From the NCBI GenBank assembly GCA_034440575.1, contig JAOTOL010000414.1, positions 1-64,000 of the forward strand: a DNA stretch of 64,000 nt. The letters run 5' to 3'. Positions 9,991-20,925 of the stretch are shown piece after piece. Source of the DNA: Imbricaverruca yamaguchii. Taxonomy: Eukaryota > Arthropoda > Thecostraca > Neoverrucidae. The notes beneath the pieces were generated by a model. The model did no database searches, had not been told where the DNA came from, and worked only from the letters and a program-made list of their open reading frames with translations. The first letter of the stretch is position 1; the number at the start of each line of letters is the position of its first letter. The translations under genes were made by a program, and so were the position numbers.

Positions 9991-12900
9991 ATGCATGGCG
10001 AAAAGGTAAATGTGCGTGCAAACGTCCTGTCCGATAGCATTTTCAATCCAGTGGCTACGATGGTGAAGAACATTTTGGATACCGAAGGAATACCAACGCA
10101 GCAGCTAAAGGGTGTCCAGCGTAAAGTCGCTGACTGTTATAAGCAATGTCAGAAAAACAACACAACCAAAAATGCTGACCGCAAAGACAAGGGCTCTGCC
10201 TATAAGACCAATGAGGGATATTTTGACAGACTTTGACATTGTCCTCTGCCGTCGCAGAGACCTGCGCCACTGCGGCTGCCCGCGGGACAGCCAGGGTCCT
10301 GCGTAGATTTTTCCCTAGTTTTGGTTCATGACACACTTTCTTAACCTCCCCTGATCCACCCTTCCCCCAAGTGAGGTTCATTTCCTCGAACGTAGGTTAT
10401 TTCTCAGGGACCAGAGGAAAGGACGCAAGATGCTGTTCGGCGTAATCGACCGGCTGGAGAGCGCCAGACGGCAGACTGCGGCGCTCCGGAGCCAGCGGCA
10501 GGCCAGGGACGGGTGCCGCCGGCTACGTCCGCCGACTCCAGCGACCACCATGAGCCGGCTTGTCCGCCGACCCCAGTGAAGCCGGCTTGTCCGCCGACCT
10601 CAGTGGAGCCGGCCCGTCCAGCGGCGACGAGGCCGGACCCAGCGGCGAGCAGGCTGTTGCCGGCGACGAGCTGTGACTCCAGCCCAGCTGACGATGGCCC
10701 CCAATCTGACGTCGACTGGGACGACGGTGACGACGATCCGGCTGGCGGAAACCCTAACACGCTGACCAACACGGCCCTGGCTGCGGACCGGTTCGGGCTG
10801 TCTAACCGAGCGGTGGCTGCCGTCGTCAACGCTTTCCAGCTCGACATCGGACGGGCTTCTGCTGCAAATCCCCGGCTGCTGCTGTATCCCAAGGTGTGGC
10901 GGGAGCGGCACAGGGTGCGGCAGGCCTCTATTCAGTCCAGGGCCGACAGTCATGGCGACAGTCTGAGCACCCTCTATTTCGACGGCCGCAAGGACCACCA
11001 CACCAGCGTCGGCCGATCCACCGAGTGCTCCGAGGAGCATATCGCCGTTGTGGCTGAGCCCGGAGGTGAATATCTCACGCACATTATCCCGCAGTCCGGC
11101 CGGGCCGTCGACCAGGTGCGCCAGCTGGTCGCCGTCGCCACCGCCCACGGCGGCGATGTCCGGGAGCTCGGCTGAGACGGCGCCGCCGTGAACACGGGAC
11201 CAGCCGGCGGCGTATGTCGCCTCTTTGAAATAACCACAGAGCATTCTGTGCACTGGTTCGTGTGCCAGCTGCACTTAAACGAACTGAATCAACGTGAAGT
11301 GTTCAAGCAGCTCGACAGGAAGACCACCGGGCGCAAGTCGTTCACCGGACCGCTGGGTAAGGCCGTGGTCGGCGAGATGCACCACCTGCCGGTCGCCAAG
11401 TTCAGCCCGGTCGCCGGCCACGTGCCGGAGATATCGGAGGCAGTGGCTGACGAGCTTAGCACGGACCAGCGTCTGCTACACCGGCTCACAGTGGCCGTCC
11501 AGACCGGTCACATCGCAGAGGAGGACGCCAGGCGACGGATCGGACCCGTCAACCACGCCAGGCACGAGTACATGCTCTACCGACATAGCAGTGCCACATA
11601 AAAAAATCGTGATGATATATTTTGTTATATTACTATAGAAATGCTTTATTTTATTGAAATATGTAAACAGGGATATATAGTTAAAATATGAAACTCGAAT
11701 GACATTACAATTACACATTGAAGTGTTACATTGGCATGTACCAGCTGTGTGTCATAACTCATAACAATTGGATATAAGCCAGATACATGGTCATGATCCG
11801 CAGGTGGCTCACTCTGGGTGCGAGGCTCCTTCGCCTCTACATCGCCCAGACATCACCATCGGCCTAGCTCTCCCAGATCGTCAGTACCTGGTGGCCCCCA
11901 CGTGCCGATGTGGTTTTTCATCAAACGCGGTTGCAGCAACGGCGCCAAGAACATGATGCAGAGCGTGAAACTGCTGCGGACGCTACCGAGCCGACTCTAG
12001 GACTTCGGGCTAAAAAATCGTATCGTTCTGTCGTCGTGGACGACAACCACGAACGGGGACTTTTGGCGACCACATTTCCATATCATTATAAATATTATAT
12101 GTGAAATCATATAAATTGTACCTTACTATACATAAAATTGACTACGTCACGATATCCTGTCAAGGTACGCAGGATTGAAACGAATCGGATTGGGCCGGGA
12201 CTGGAAATGTCACTCCGTGCAGACCTCTAGAAATGTGCACCGTGCAGACCTCTACCACCCACCGCCACGCTACCATTTCTTCATTCCCATCGTACGCTGT
12301 TGGTTTCTAGTATCTAGTATCTAGTACGCTCAGCGGCAAAAAAAAAGACTCAACGGCAACAAAGTATCGTCGAGACAACTATTCCATCGTTCAGACGACC
12401 GCCGACGATAAAATTGTCTCCCGTTTAGCAAGAGCCAATGGAATTACTCGCCCGGTACCACTTTATGCTCGATGGCACGGTACGGAAGTACCCAACTATG
12501 GTATACTCAGCGGCTTTGGAGGCAAGCGACTAGACCACGGGTACTAAAACAACACTAGACCTACGTTAAGTAATGAATAATTTATAACATTAGCTGATTT
12601 TTTTCAATTCATTTCATTGGACAACCACGAAACCATTTTTTTTAGCCCTGGGTCACTTCATACGACCAGTGATGCAGCGAAACAGCTACTGGTGCCACCC
12701 GGAGTCGGTACTGCTGGGGCTGGCGGCGGACGAGGACCTGTAGGTGCGCGCCCGGGCCGTGCTGGCCATCCAGCGGTGCCGGCAGCAGCCAAGGGAGGTG
12801 CTCCGTCCGTTTGCCCTTCCGACAGTAAACTTCGCTGCCTCCGACTTCACGCAGCTCTTCGACTGGAGCACTGCGCCCATCACGGTGTCGCCTCTCTACA

Positions 12901-13118
12901 CAAGCCTGAGTGACGCAGAGATTGAGGGCATCCGGGATGTCCCGCTGGCCGTGGACGTCTATCCGGTACACACGGTGGCGGTGGAGCGGGCGGTGGAGGT
13001 GGCAACGGAGGCGGCCAGCGCGGTGGCTGGAGAGACGCAGCGGCACGGCTACATCTGCAACCGCCTCAGGCACCGACAGCAGCTGCCAGCTGTTATCAGC
13101 AAGAAGTCTTTTATCTAA
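9991..13118 (+). pseudogene. Decayed transposase-like gene of a conserved uncharacterised invertebrate family
   Basis: Five collinear pieces resemble, by my recall, a widespread uncharacterised protein family of cnidarians and arthropods. (a) 9,991-10,232: an N-terminal block with ILDTEGIPTQQLKGVQRKV; a frameshift near 10,232 moves the frame to FDIVLCRRRDLRH. (b) 10,740-11,172: DRFGLSNRAVAAVVNA and LYFDGRKD, then EEHIAVVAEPGGEYLTHI. (c) After an in-frame TGA (11,173-11,175): DGAAVNTGPAGGVCRL and HWFVCQLHLNEL, to 11,601. (d) 11,910-12,000: MWFFIKRGCSNGAKNMMQ. (e) 12,650-13,118: RPVMQRNSYWCHPESVLLG, a TAG at 12,741-12,743, then a tail ending HGYICNRLRHRQQLPAVISK. At least three lesions make it non-functional. 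The 12,000-12,645 gap ends in a T-run plus AG and may be an intron. Its position between inverted termini suggests it was the element's transposase; that is inference. Confidence 0.65.
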
Positions 13119-13534
13119 GTCATGGCAAGTGTCACTGTGCCTCTCGTGCATTTCGTCTCGTGTGAAGTGCATCTCGTGCCGAACTCGCCGCGATGTGTGA
13201 CCCCATGTCTGAATACATGCGTCATACATGTCACCTGATCGCATACCAGTGGTTCTTAAGAGTTAAGAGTGAGGATGGGTTTGAGAGAAAATCAAGCCTA
13301 GTATGCAAATCAGTGAGCTCATCGGTTTGCCTGATGCCGCATTCAGAGACCACCGCCCGCATGACTACAGTGCAGTGGTTTCATTTTGCCTGAAACAGAG
13401 ATTATTCTCTGAAATACACATAATTTTGACTCTATTTATAGTGTTCATGCCGAGGAACACTTATAACGTGGTCACATGTACATTTCGAACATTGAAAGAG
13501 TGGCTGTGGCTGCCAGACGAGAGGAGGAATCGTT

Positions 13535-13717
13535 AGTTTCAAGCTTGCACGCCAGAGGCGCTGTTGCCGCCTGTGTTATGAGACGGCAAATATTTTACTC
13601 GCTCGGAGCAGGATGGGAGTTAAAATTAAGAGAACATTAATGGTGCCATATTGTTTCCACGTGGATACAGCATGATAAAATCATATCACCATGCACTGCG
13701 ATTGATGACACAGCCTA
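13535..13717 (-). repeat. Right (sub)terminal inverted repeat of the transposon
   Basis: Inverted counterpart of 9,032-9,233; outermost bases on the minus strand are TAGGCTGTGTCATC. It ends directly at the 8-bp duplication CTGCTCAT. Confidence 0.8.
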
Positions 13718-13955
13718 CTGCTCATCTATATGTGCCCGCTGTCAGCGGCCGCGGCGAGTCCGAGGGGGGGGGCTCATCTATATGTGCCCGCACCAGTCAC
13801 CAATGCTCACCTGCATGGGTCACCAGTCACCAATGCTCACCTGCATGGGTCACCAGTCACCAATGCTCACCTGCATGGGTCACCAGTCACCAATGCTCAC
13901 CTGCATGGGTTACCAGTGACCAACGCTCACCTGCATGGGCCAGTAGTGAACATGC
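13718..13955. repeat. Minisatellite, right half of the split array
   Basis: Begins with CTGCTCATCTATATGTGCCC, the expected continuation of the unit cut at 9,031. It then becomes five regular units of about 29 bp, CACCAGTCACCAATGCTC plus ACCTGCATGGGT. These units are more homogeneous than those on the left, so this side probably expanded after the transposon inserted. Confidence 0.9.
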
Positions 13956-13995
13956 ACATCATTCAACACCAGGGAGTGGTTTTCGGAAGCTTTTG

Positions 13996-14465
13996 TGCGA
14001 CACCGTAATTATAGTAATTACGATGTCTTAAGCATCGTAATTACGAGATTATAGTTATCATGCTTACTAACCCATATTTCCCGTGATCATGACATCAGAA
14101 TTATGAAACTTAAGCCACCTTAATCTTCGTCATCACAACATCGCAATTATTGCCCTCACCACATCGTAATCCTCGTCATCACAACATCGCAATTATTGTC
14201 CTCACCACATCGTAATCCTCGGCATTACAACATCGTTTTTAATCTCCTCAACATATCGTAATTTTCGTAATCGCTATATCGTAATTGTCGTCCTCACAAT
14301 AAATTAATTATCGTCATCACTTCATCGTAATTGTCGTCCTCACAATATATCAATTATCTTCATCACAACATCGTAATTATTATTCTCACCACATCGTAAT
14401 CCTCGTCATCACTGCATCGTAAGTATCGTCCTCACCACATCGTAACTATCGAAGTTATGCAATTA
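13996..14465. repeat. Degenerate CATCGTAATTATCGTCCTCAC-type tandem repeat
   Basis: About twenty degenerate copies of a roughly 20-bp motif alternating CATCGTAAT(T/C) with CGTCATCACAA or GTCCTCACCA. No coding signal. Confidence 0.85.
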
Positions 14466-14820
14466 TCATCTGTCTCTGCTCACCTGCGGTGTCGGCCGGG
14501 GCGGCCGTTGCAATGAAAACCGAGGAGATCTCTTGTGTGTCTCGCGAATGCTCGACGCCACTACGGCGGCTCCCATGGGCAGCTGCAAGCTGGCAGGCGG
14601 ACGACTATTCTCAGATAGTTGTGGGTTAACTCAAAGGGATGGAGTGGGTGGGCACAGGGAGGCCAAGCAACGGGGTGAATGGATGCAAAGGGACTGGGCA
14701 GACGATGAGCCCAAAGGGACGGGGGTGGGCAGATGGCCCCACAATGACGATGAAGACGGACAGGACAGAGAGGGAGGTGGCTTGCCGCGGGGTTCGGCCC
14801 GTGAGGACCGGGTCACGTCC
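14466..14820. other. No gene seen
   Basis: GC-rich spacer before the 11-bp satellite. A long plus-strand frame opening at 14,533 runs on only because the satellite is stop-free. Confidence 0.4.
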
Positions 14821-15325
14821 GGTAACTGGATTGGATCACCCTGGACCACAGTTGGACCACAGCTGGACCACAGCTGGATCACAGCTGGACCACAGCTGGA
14901 CCACAGCTGGACCACAGCTGTACCACAGGTGGATCACAGCAGGACCACAGCTGGACCACAACTGGACCACAGGTGGATCAGAGCTGGACCACAACTGGAC
15001 TACAGCTGGATCACCCCTGGACCACAGCTGGATCACAGCCGGACCACAACTGGACCAGAGCTGGACCACAGCTGGACCAGAGCTGGACCAGAGCTGACTA
15101 CAACTAGATCACCCCTGGACCACAGGTGGATCACAGCTGGACCACAACTGGACCACAACTGGACCACAGCTGGACCACAGCTGACCACAGCTGGACCACA
15201 GCTGGATCACAGCCGGACCACAGCTGGACCACAGGTGGACCAAACTGGCACAGCTAGACCACAGCTGGACCACAGCTGGACCACAGCTGGAACAGCTGCG
15301 TGACCACAGCTGGACCACAGCTGAA
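14821..15325. repeat. 11-bp satellite, CTGGACCACAG
   Basis: About 45 units of CTGGACCACAG with simple substitutions (ATC for ACC, AGAG for CACAG). Each junction gives a CAGCTG palindrome. The array is open on both strands (33 bp = 11 codons), so it makes long Asp/His/Thr/Gln-rich or Val/Trp/Ser-rich frames that are not genes. Confidence 0.97.
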
Positions 15326-15552
15326 CGATAGCAAGCCAACTGAGATCGCTGCCAACTGTACGGACACCAACCCGCACCACCACCAGAACTGCCGCGACTG
15401 TTACGGCGCACGCGCCGCGAGTCACCAGGCCCCTCGGACCGACCCCCCCACTCCGCCTCATAGCATGTTTGCAAGTGTTGCCCGGGTGTTTATGCCTGCA
15501 GTGTTTGACCAGCGCGCTCCATTGCCGACTGGTTCGCGGTTAGGTGAGCACT

Positions 15553-15965
15553 TGTGACCAAATCGACCAATCCCTGGCTTGTACCCGGTCAACTCATATT
15601 TACATAGGCTGTGCTTGGTTGTGCAACACGTGTAAGAATGGAATATCTTCCAGCTGCTTGTTTTTCCTACAGTCACTTATTGTTTAACGAGCCATTTCCT
15701 GGTTTTAACTAGGATATAACAAGCCAGTGTGTAGGAAAACCAAAATAAATTTGTAAGCTTACCAACCGCTGGGTAGTTATCCCAGTAAACTAGCCAGGGA
15801 AGGGTTCGTTAAATGCGAGCGGCAGTAGGAAAAACCAGCAGCTAGTAGATACTCCATGGCTTACCAGAAGGAAGAACGAACACTCCGTGTTGCAGAACGA
15901 AGCACAGCCTACGCAAATATGCGTAGACTAGGTACAAGCCATGGATTAGTTGATCTGGTTTACAT
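15553..15965. repeat. Fold-back element with arms of about 170-200 bp
   Basis: Left arm about 15,553-15,721 and right arm about 15,769-15,965 are inverted copies at moderate identity, separated by a spacer of about 45 bp. Matching blocks, outside to inside, include CCTGGCTTGTACC versus CATGGCTTGTACC, TAGGCTGTGCTT, GCAACAC, GGTATATCT-like segments, GTTTTTCCTAC, and TTTAACGA..CCTGG. No protein is encoded. The RNA would form one long imperfect hairpin. Confidence 0.75.
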
Positions 15966-16269
15966 TGTGTGCCCTGATCATGTACATGGCATAACTTCGG
16001 ATATAATTAATTATGCCCTTGTACTTGTGCAGGCCGTGTTCTGCCCATTCACAACACACCTCATTAAACAAACCTTTGCATTGTGAAATGACTTGCTGCC
16101 TCCGAAGCCACGAGCTTGTGCGTGGTTTATTTAAGCCATTGGTGGTATATTTGGTTTTCAGTGGATATATCTGCACGCTGTGTTGCCGAATCGTTGGCGG
16201 TTTGGTGAGGTCCGTGGCGCTTACCGACCCTGACACTGGTGCTCGCCATGAACTTGGGCCGCCGCCGAC
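15966..16269. other. No gene seen
   Basis: Short spacer with no supportable coding or RNA feature. Confidence 0.4.
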
Positions 16270-16625
16270 GGCGCTGAAGCTTACTAGTGCCACGTCACTG
16301 ATCTGTACTGGTCACTGATTGGACCAGGTCACTGATCTGTACTGGTCACTGATCGGACCAGGTCACTGATCTGTACTGGTCACTGATCGGACCAGGTCAC
16401 TGATCTGTACTGGTCGCTGATGGGACCAGGTCACTGATCGGTACTGGTCACTGATCGGACCAGGTCACTGATCCAGTGAGGCTTGCTAGTACTAAATCAC
16501 TGATCCATGGTCACGGGGCACTGACATGAGGAACTGAAGCTTACTAGTACCAGGTCACTGATCCATGGTCGCCGTCCACTGGAGTGAGGAAGTGAAGCTT
16601 ACTAGTACTAGGTGACTGATCCATC
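16270..16625. repeat. Minisatellite, GGTCACTGATC core
   Basis: Five or so regular units of about 34 bp alternating GGTCACTGATCTGTACT and GGTCACTGATCGGACCA (16,300-16,470). A looser unit follows that contains GAAGCTTACTAGTACCAGG and ACTGATCCATGGTC (to 16,625). The looser unit also occurs once before the array (16,274-16,292), so two related periodicities coexist. Confidence 0.9.
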
Positions 16626-17140
16626 CAGCGGTTCCCTAGGAAGGTTTGAAAAATAGGCCGGTCCTGGATTTGTGACATCCCAGAACATAATGGACTTGAT
16701 GGAATTAGCCTCTTATATTTCTCATGGATGTTAAAGGTGTTATTTCACAACGAACTGCTTTGCAAAAACGTCCCCAAGATCTGCTGGAAAGTACACGCTG
16801 GGATTCTGATGTAACAGGTTTGAAGAAAATACATGCCATCTGCATGCCATCTTCCGCTAAACATCATTGTACACCACCGTATCGTATCATCGTGTCCGTG
16901 ACATACCAATCTGGATTACCCACAAATGTCCCCTCCACATGGCGGACGGTAGGTCAAGTGCCCCTGCTCCCCAGGCGGCACGTTCCTGTCGGGTCACCAC
17001 GGCCTGCTGTTGGAACAAAACAGTACCGTCACACAATTGGAACCTTCCGCTTGTTATGCAGGGTCACTCCAGCTCATGGCACGGGTAGCAAAAATGGCTT
17101 AGTGCAACATTGATAACAGTCCTTCTGCAGGGCCCTGGTC
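16626..17140. other. No gene seen
   Basis: Spacer between minisatellites. Short overlapping frames only. Confidence 0.4.
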
Positions 17141-17360
17141 GTTAGCATTATCTCAACTGCAACTGTCGACACTGCTGCGGCTCTCAACACTGCGACAGCT
17201 GTCAACACTGCTGCACCTGGCAATACTGCTGCAGCTGCCAACACGGCTACGGCTGTCAACACTGCTACAGCTGTCAGTATTGCTGCAGATGGCAACACTT
17301 GTGCAGCTATCAACACTGCAACAGCTGTCAACACTGCTGCGGCTGTCAACGCTACCTTTG
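17141..17360. repeat. Degenerate 15-18-bp repeat, CAACACTGCTGCAGCTGT
   Basis: Imperfect units of CTGTCAACACTGCTGC/A type. The CAGCTGTCAAC(A/G)CTGC motif also lies inside the 47-bp unit immediately downstream. Confidence 0.88.
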
Positions 17361-17489
17361 CCGACACCATTGCCCAAAGGCGTAGGGATGTGGGGAGAGG
17401 AGATCAGGGGTCTTTGCACCCTCCTATTCCTGATCGAAACCATTAGTCCCGTGAGACCAAAGGGCGCTGGCCTGGCCCCTCTACACCCG
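17361..17489. other. Unique spacer between two related minisatellites
   Basis: About 130 bp of non-repeated DNA separating the short-period and 47-bp arrays. Confidence 0.5.
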
Positions 17490-18215
17490 AAAAGCGTTCC
17501 TACTCTCCTGGCACCGCCACGGTCACAGCTGTCAACGCTGCCGTTCCTACTCTCCTGGCACCGCCATGGTCACAGCTGTCAACACTGCCGTTCCTACTCT
17601 CCTGGCACCGCCACGATCACAGCTGTCAACACTGCCGTTCCTACTCTCCTGGCACCGCCACGATCACAGCTGTCAACGCTGCCGTTGCTACTCTGCTGGC
17701 ACCGCCATGGTCACAGCTGTCAACGCTGCCGTTCCTACTCTCCTGGCACCGCCACGGTCACAGCTGTCATGCTGCCGTTCCTACTTCGGCCGCGTGCGGC
17801 CGTCAACACTGCCGTTCCTACTCTCCTGACACCGCCACGGTCACAGCTGTCAACGCTGCCGTTCCTACTCTCCTGACACCGCCACGGTCACAGCTGTCAA
17901 CGCTGCCGTTCCTACTCTCCTGCCGCCAGCCGCTGTACGCTGCGTTTGCACCGCCACGGTCACAGCTGTCAACGCTGCCGTTGCTACTCTCCTGACACCG
18001 CCACGGTCACAGCTGTCAACGCTGCCGTTCCTACTCTCCTGGCACCGCCACGGTCACAGCTGTCAACGCTGCCGTTCCTACTCTCCTGACACCGCCACGG
18101 TCACAGCTGTCAACGCTGCCGTTCTTGACCGCACGGTCGACTGCCGGGACCCGGGCCGCCTGCCGTTCCTACTCTCCTGGCACCGCCACGGTCACAGCTG
18201 TCAACGCTGCCGCCG
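17490..18215. repeat. 47-bp minisatellite, about 14 units
   Basis: Unit CTGCCGTTCCTACTCTCCTG, then (A/G)CACCGCCACGGTCACAGC and TGTCAACG. Variants differ mainly at GGCACC/GACACC and CGG/CGA/TGG. Three units are interrupted by short GC-rich segments (about 17,785-17,805, 17,920-17,950 and 18,125-18,165). The Leu/Ser/Thr-rich frames over it are periodic artefacts. Confidence 0.95.
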
Positions 18216-19870
18216 CCGTCGATGCCGTGGCACACCGTAGCCGGGAGTCCCTCCCACCAGCTCCGGTTCCGGATTGCATGTCTTGGTCATGACTCGTCTA
18301 CCACAGTCCTCGAGCAGTGACGTCACCGTCGTCTCGGGCGATAGGTGGCTTGCGGCACAGCATGCTCACACTAGCCCGTTCCGTCTCGGGGTCTTCACCC
18401 GCCCTAATTCAGGTTTTTCGCGGATAGCGGACGAACAGCGCGCGGCAGCGCGCCCAAATTTCGCAAACCTTTTCCCACATCAATTTGAAATGATGATTCA
18501 AAATTGTTTTGTCAGGTCATCTAGGGTCAACGAGTTAGTCAAGGTCGAGTGAGGTCACCTCCAAAGAAGTTCAACCAGTCGTCACGCTTTAACGGATACA
18601 GACATTTTGAGGAAACTTTCAGTGTTTGCTTATCTTTACGGATGCAATAAAACGTACGAGTGGAATTTTTTCCGCTTTTGACTACATATAAATTTTGTGT
18701 ATTTGGCAAAATGCAGTTCGAATACCGGATTCTGGCTAAAGTAAGCATTTTTTGTTAGGGCAAGTTGACTTTCAACAAAGTTCCTCGGTCTGCTCTACCC
18801 ATTGGAAAAGGAAAACAAAAAAACTTGAAAATTCAAAATTTTGAAATTTGAGAAGAAAAAAAACTTTTGTGGGGCAAAAAAAATTATGGCCTTGGTCGAT
18901 TTCGCTGTCCCTTTCTCATTCCAAATAAATTGTGTTTTTTCATATGTTCCCCAGAATGAACTCCCCAGAGTCAAAAACATAATGTAAGTCGTGAAAAGTG
19001 AAAATCTAACCTCCCTGGTGACGTCACTTTTGGGAGAACCTTTTTTTTGGAGAGTGGACCCGGACCCTACTCGTCGAGCGCTTTCCCATGACATCTCTAT
19101 CGTTTTCGTACGATGCTTAGTTTGGATTGTAGACGGGGTCTCCGACCGCCCCACCCCCGAGACCGGGTGTGAGGATTTCACCGGAAAGACGACGCGGGCT
19201 AGTTGAACGTCGTGCCGTCAGTACCTGCCAGATAAATTCTACGGGTTCAGACAATGCTGCTCGATTTAACCGTGCTGATTGTGTCTTGTATCCCGCCATC
19301 GCAGGGGTGGATGCAAAGCAGGTGCACAGGGTGTGCGTTCCCCATGGGAAGTAGTGACCTTCCAGCCGAGAAAAGCGGCCCTTCAGGAAGAAGGAAGATT
19401 GAATCCCCTTGATCAGCTGATTTTGCAACCGAAGGCGACTTTTGTAGATGCAGCAAAGATGGTAGTCCAAGGTACATAATGTAGAGATGGTAGTGTAGAG
19501 TACAGCTGAAAGTCAGTATTGTAGAATAGACGAGATGGTGGCAGCTGGTCAAGCGGTTTGAAGTCGGTGTCCTCCGTGCGATTGGTGTCCTTTCGTTGGA
19601 CAGCTGACGTTGGCGCGACTAGCGTAGCACGCCATTGTCGCAATCCAGCCTTTTTTGTTGCCCCGTTGCTGGTGCACGTTGGCAGTGACCGATGCGTTGC
19701 GCCCGTGGCGCCGAACCCTCTTGTTGGTGTTTGACCTCGCGACGCACTAGGCTGCTGGTCCAAGTTCTATCTAGATTTGCGAGATGTTTCAGACAATGAG
19801 AAAGAGGTTTTGGCGCTCTTTGCTTGGTCGGCATGGGTTGGTAAATCGTGATCGTGATGCACAACAATAG
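18216..19870. other. No gene recognised
   Basis: Mixed composition. An AT-rich stretch at 18,800-18,990 contains short A/T inverted repeats (AAAATTCAAAATTTTGAAATTT). Open frames up to 128 codons show no recognisable domain. Confidence 0.4.
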
Positions 19871-19876
19871 CTGCCT

Positions 19877-20408
19877 GCTTAGACATCACCGCCGCATTAG
19901 GCCGGGTGAACAAGTGCGCACTGGCACACAAACCTCACAAGATAGACCTACGCAGAGACATGGCAGACTTCATTCTGAAGTTCCTCAGAGACAGGGCCCT
20001 CAAGGTCCGATACGGCAGTATCACATCAAACACCGCATCTCAGGAACAGAGCCCGGCACAGGGGAGTGTGCTCGCACTAAGTCTCTTCGCCATCATGATT
20101 AACGGTATACTTGCTGATCACACCGACACGTCACTTCGATACTCGCTTTTCCCGGACGACACAGACGTTTGAACAATAGCAAAAGGTTCCTAAAAGCTAA
20201 TAAAACCATCCAAATAGGCTTTGATCACTTAGCAAAATTGTGCAAGACGTCGGGCTTCACCCTGTCCGCAAAATAATCGGCCTACCATAAGCAATCGTCT
20301 CTGCCCCACAACCACAACACTTCCTAGAATCGATGGAAAGCCATCGTGCAGGTGAAAAGTTCTATGTTCTTGGGGGTGCATTTGGACGATAAACTTATTT
20401 TCAACACA

Positions 20409-20415
<7 letters not shown>
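19877..20415 (+). pseudogene. Reverse-transcriptase fragment of a non-LTR retrotransposon
   Basis: Open from about 19,877 with LDITAALGRV (RT palm start, normally LDI..AFD-like). Then PAQGSVLALSLFAIMINGIL (the PQGS box) and SLFPDDTDV, which holds the position of the catalytic (F/Y)xDD box. A stop follows at once, then further frames keep thumb-like segments (HLAKLCKTSGFTLSAK and SMFLGVHLDDKLIFNT). The fragment ends where the CA microsatellite begins at 20,409. Both the 5' and 3' parts of the element are missing. The sequence differs from the RT of the 45-kb LINE, so it is probably another lineage. Confidence 0.75.
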
Positions 20416-20549
<134 letters not shown>

Positions 20550-20557
20550 CATACGTG

Positions 20558-20925
20558 TTTACCGTGACTAACGAGGACTATGACCTGGCGGTCACAAACG
20601 AGGACACCCTTTATTTACCACCGCAGAAGCATCGATTTCTTCTCGGTGATAGAGCAAGATCTGCCGAGTAAGATGAAGGGTCGATTTTGGAGGAAGTGTC
20701 CAATTGTTGGTTCCCAGTGTGGATTGAAATACCGAGGACATTGACAAAACCGAGGACTTTGTGTGTCCATACATGTTTATCGTGAATACCGAGGACAGTG
20801 TGTGTCCATGCATGTTTATCGTGACTTCCGAGGACAATGTGTGTCCACATACATATTTATCGTGAATACCGAGGACAATGTGTGTCCAAATATGTTCATT
20901 GTGCACACCGAGGACTGTGGCCTGA
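20558..20925. repeat. 41-bp tandem repeat, ACCGAGGACAATGTGTGTCC
   Basis: Four or five units of about 41 bp (ACCGAGGACA, ATGTGTGTCC, ACATACATGT, TTATCGTGAAT) with earlier, more divergent ACGAGGAC copies at 20,570-20,610. It flanks the CA microsatellite. Related ACCGAGGAC motifs flank the other CA array at 32 kb. Confidence 0.85.

Larger units (their letters stand above)
9032..13717 (+). mobile_element. DNA transposon, 4,686 bp, inverted termini, 8-bp target duplication
   Basis: The left end reads TAGACTGCGTCA (9,032) and the right end, on the minus strand, TAGGCTGTGTCA (13,717). Inverted similarity continues inward about 180-200 bp on each side, for example GATTTTATCATGCT, CCACGTGGAAACAA, CTTAATTTTAAC and CAGCGCCTCT. 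CTGCTCAT is present exactly at 9,024-9,031 and 13,718-13,725, and the same minisatellite lies on both outer sides in the same orientation, so the element appears to have inserted into that array. Inside is a broken transposase-like gene (9,991-13,118). An 8-bp duplication is known for hAT, P and a few other superfamilies; I cannot assign one. One caution: CTGCTCAT is also part of the array unit, so the duplication alone would be weak, but it coincides with the inverted termini. Confidence 0.75.

Noticed and set aside
14533..15303. 256-codon frame rich in Asp, His, Thr and Gln
   Set aside because: Driven by the 11-bp satellite, which is open on both strands; no homology or gene structure.
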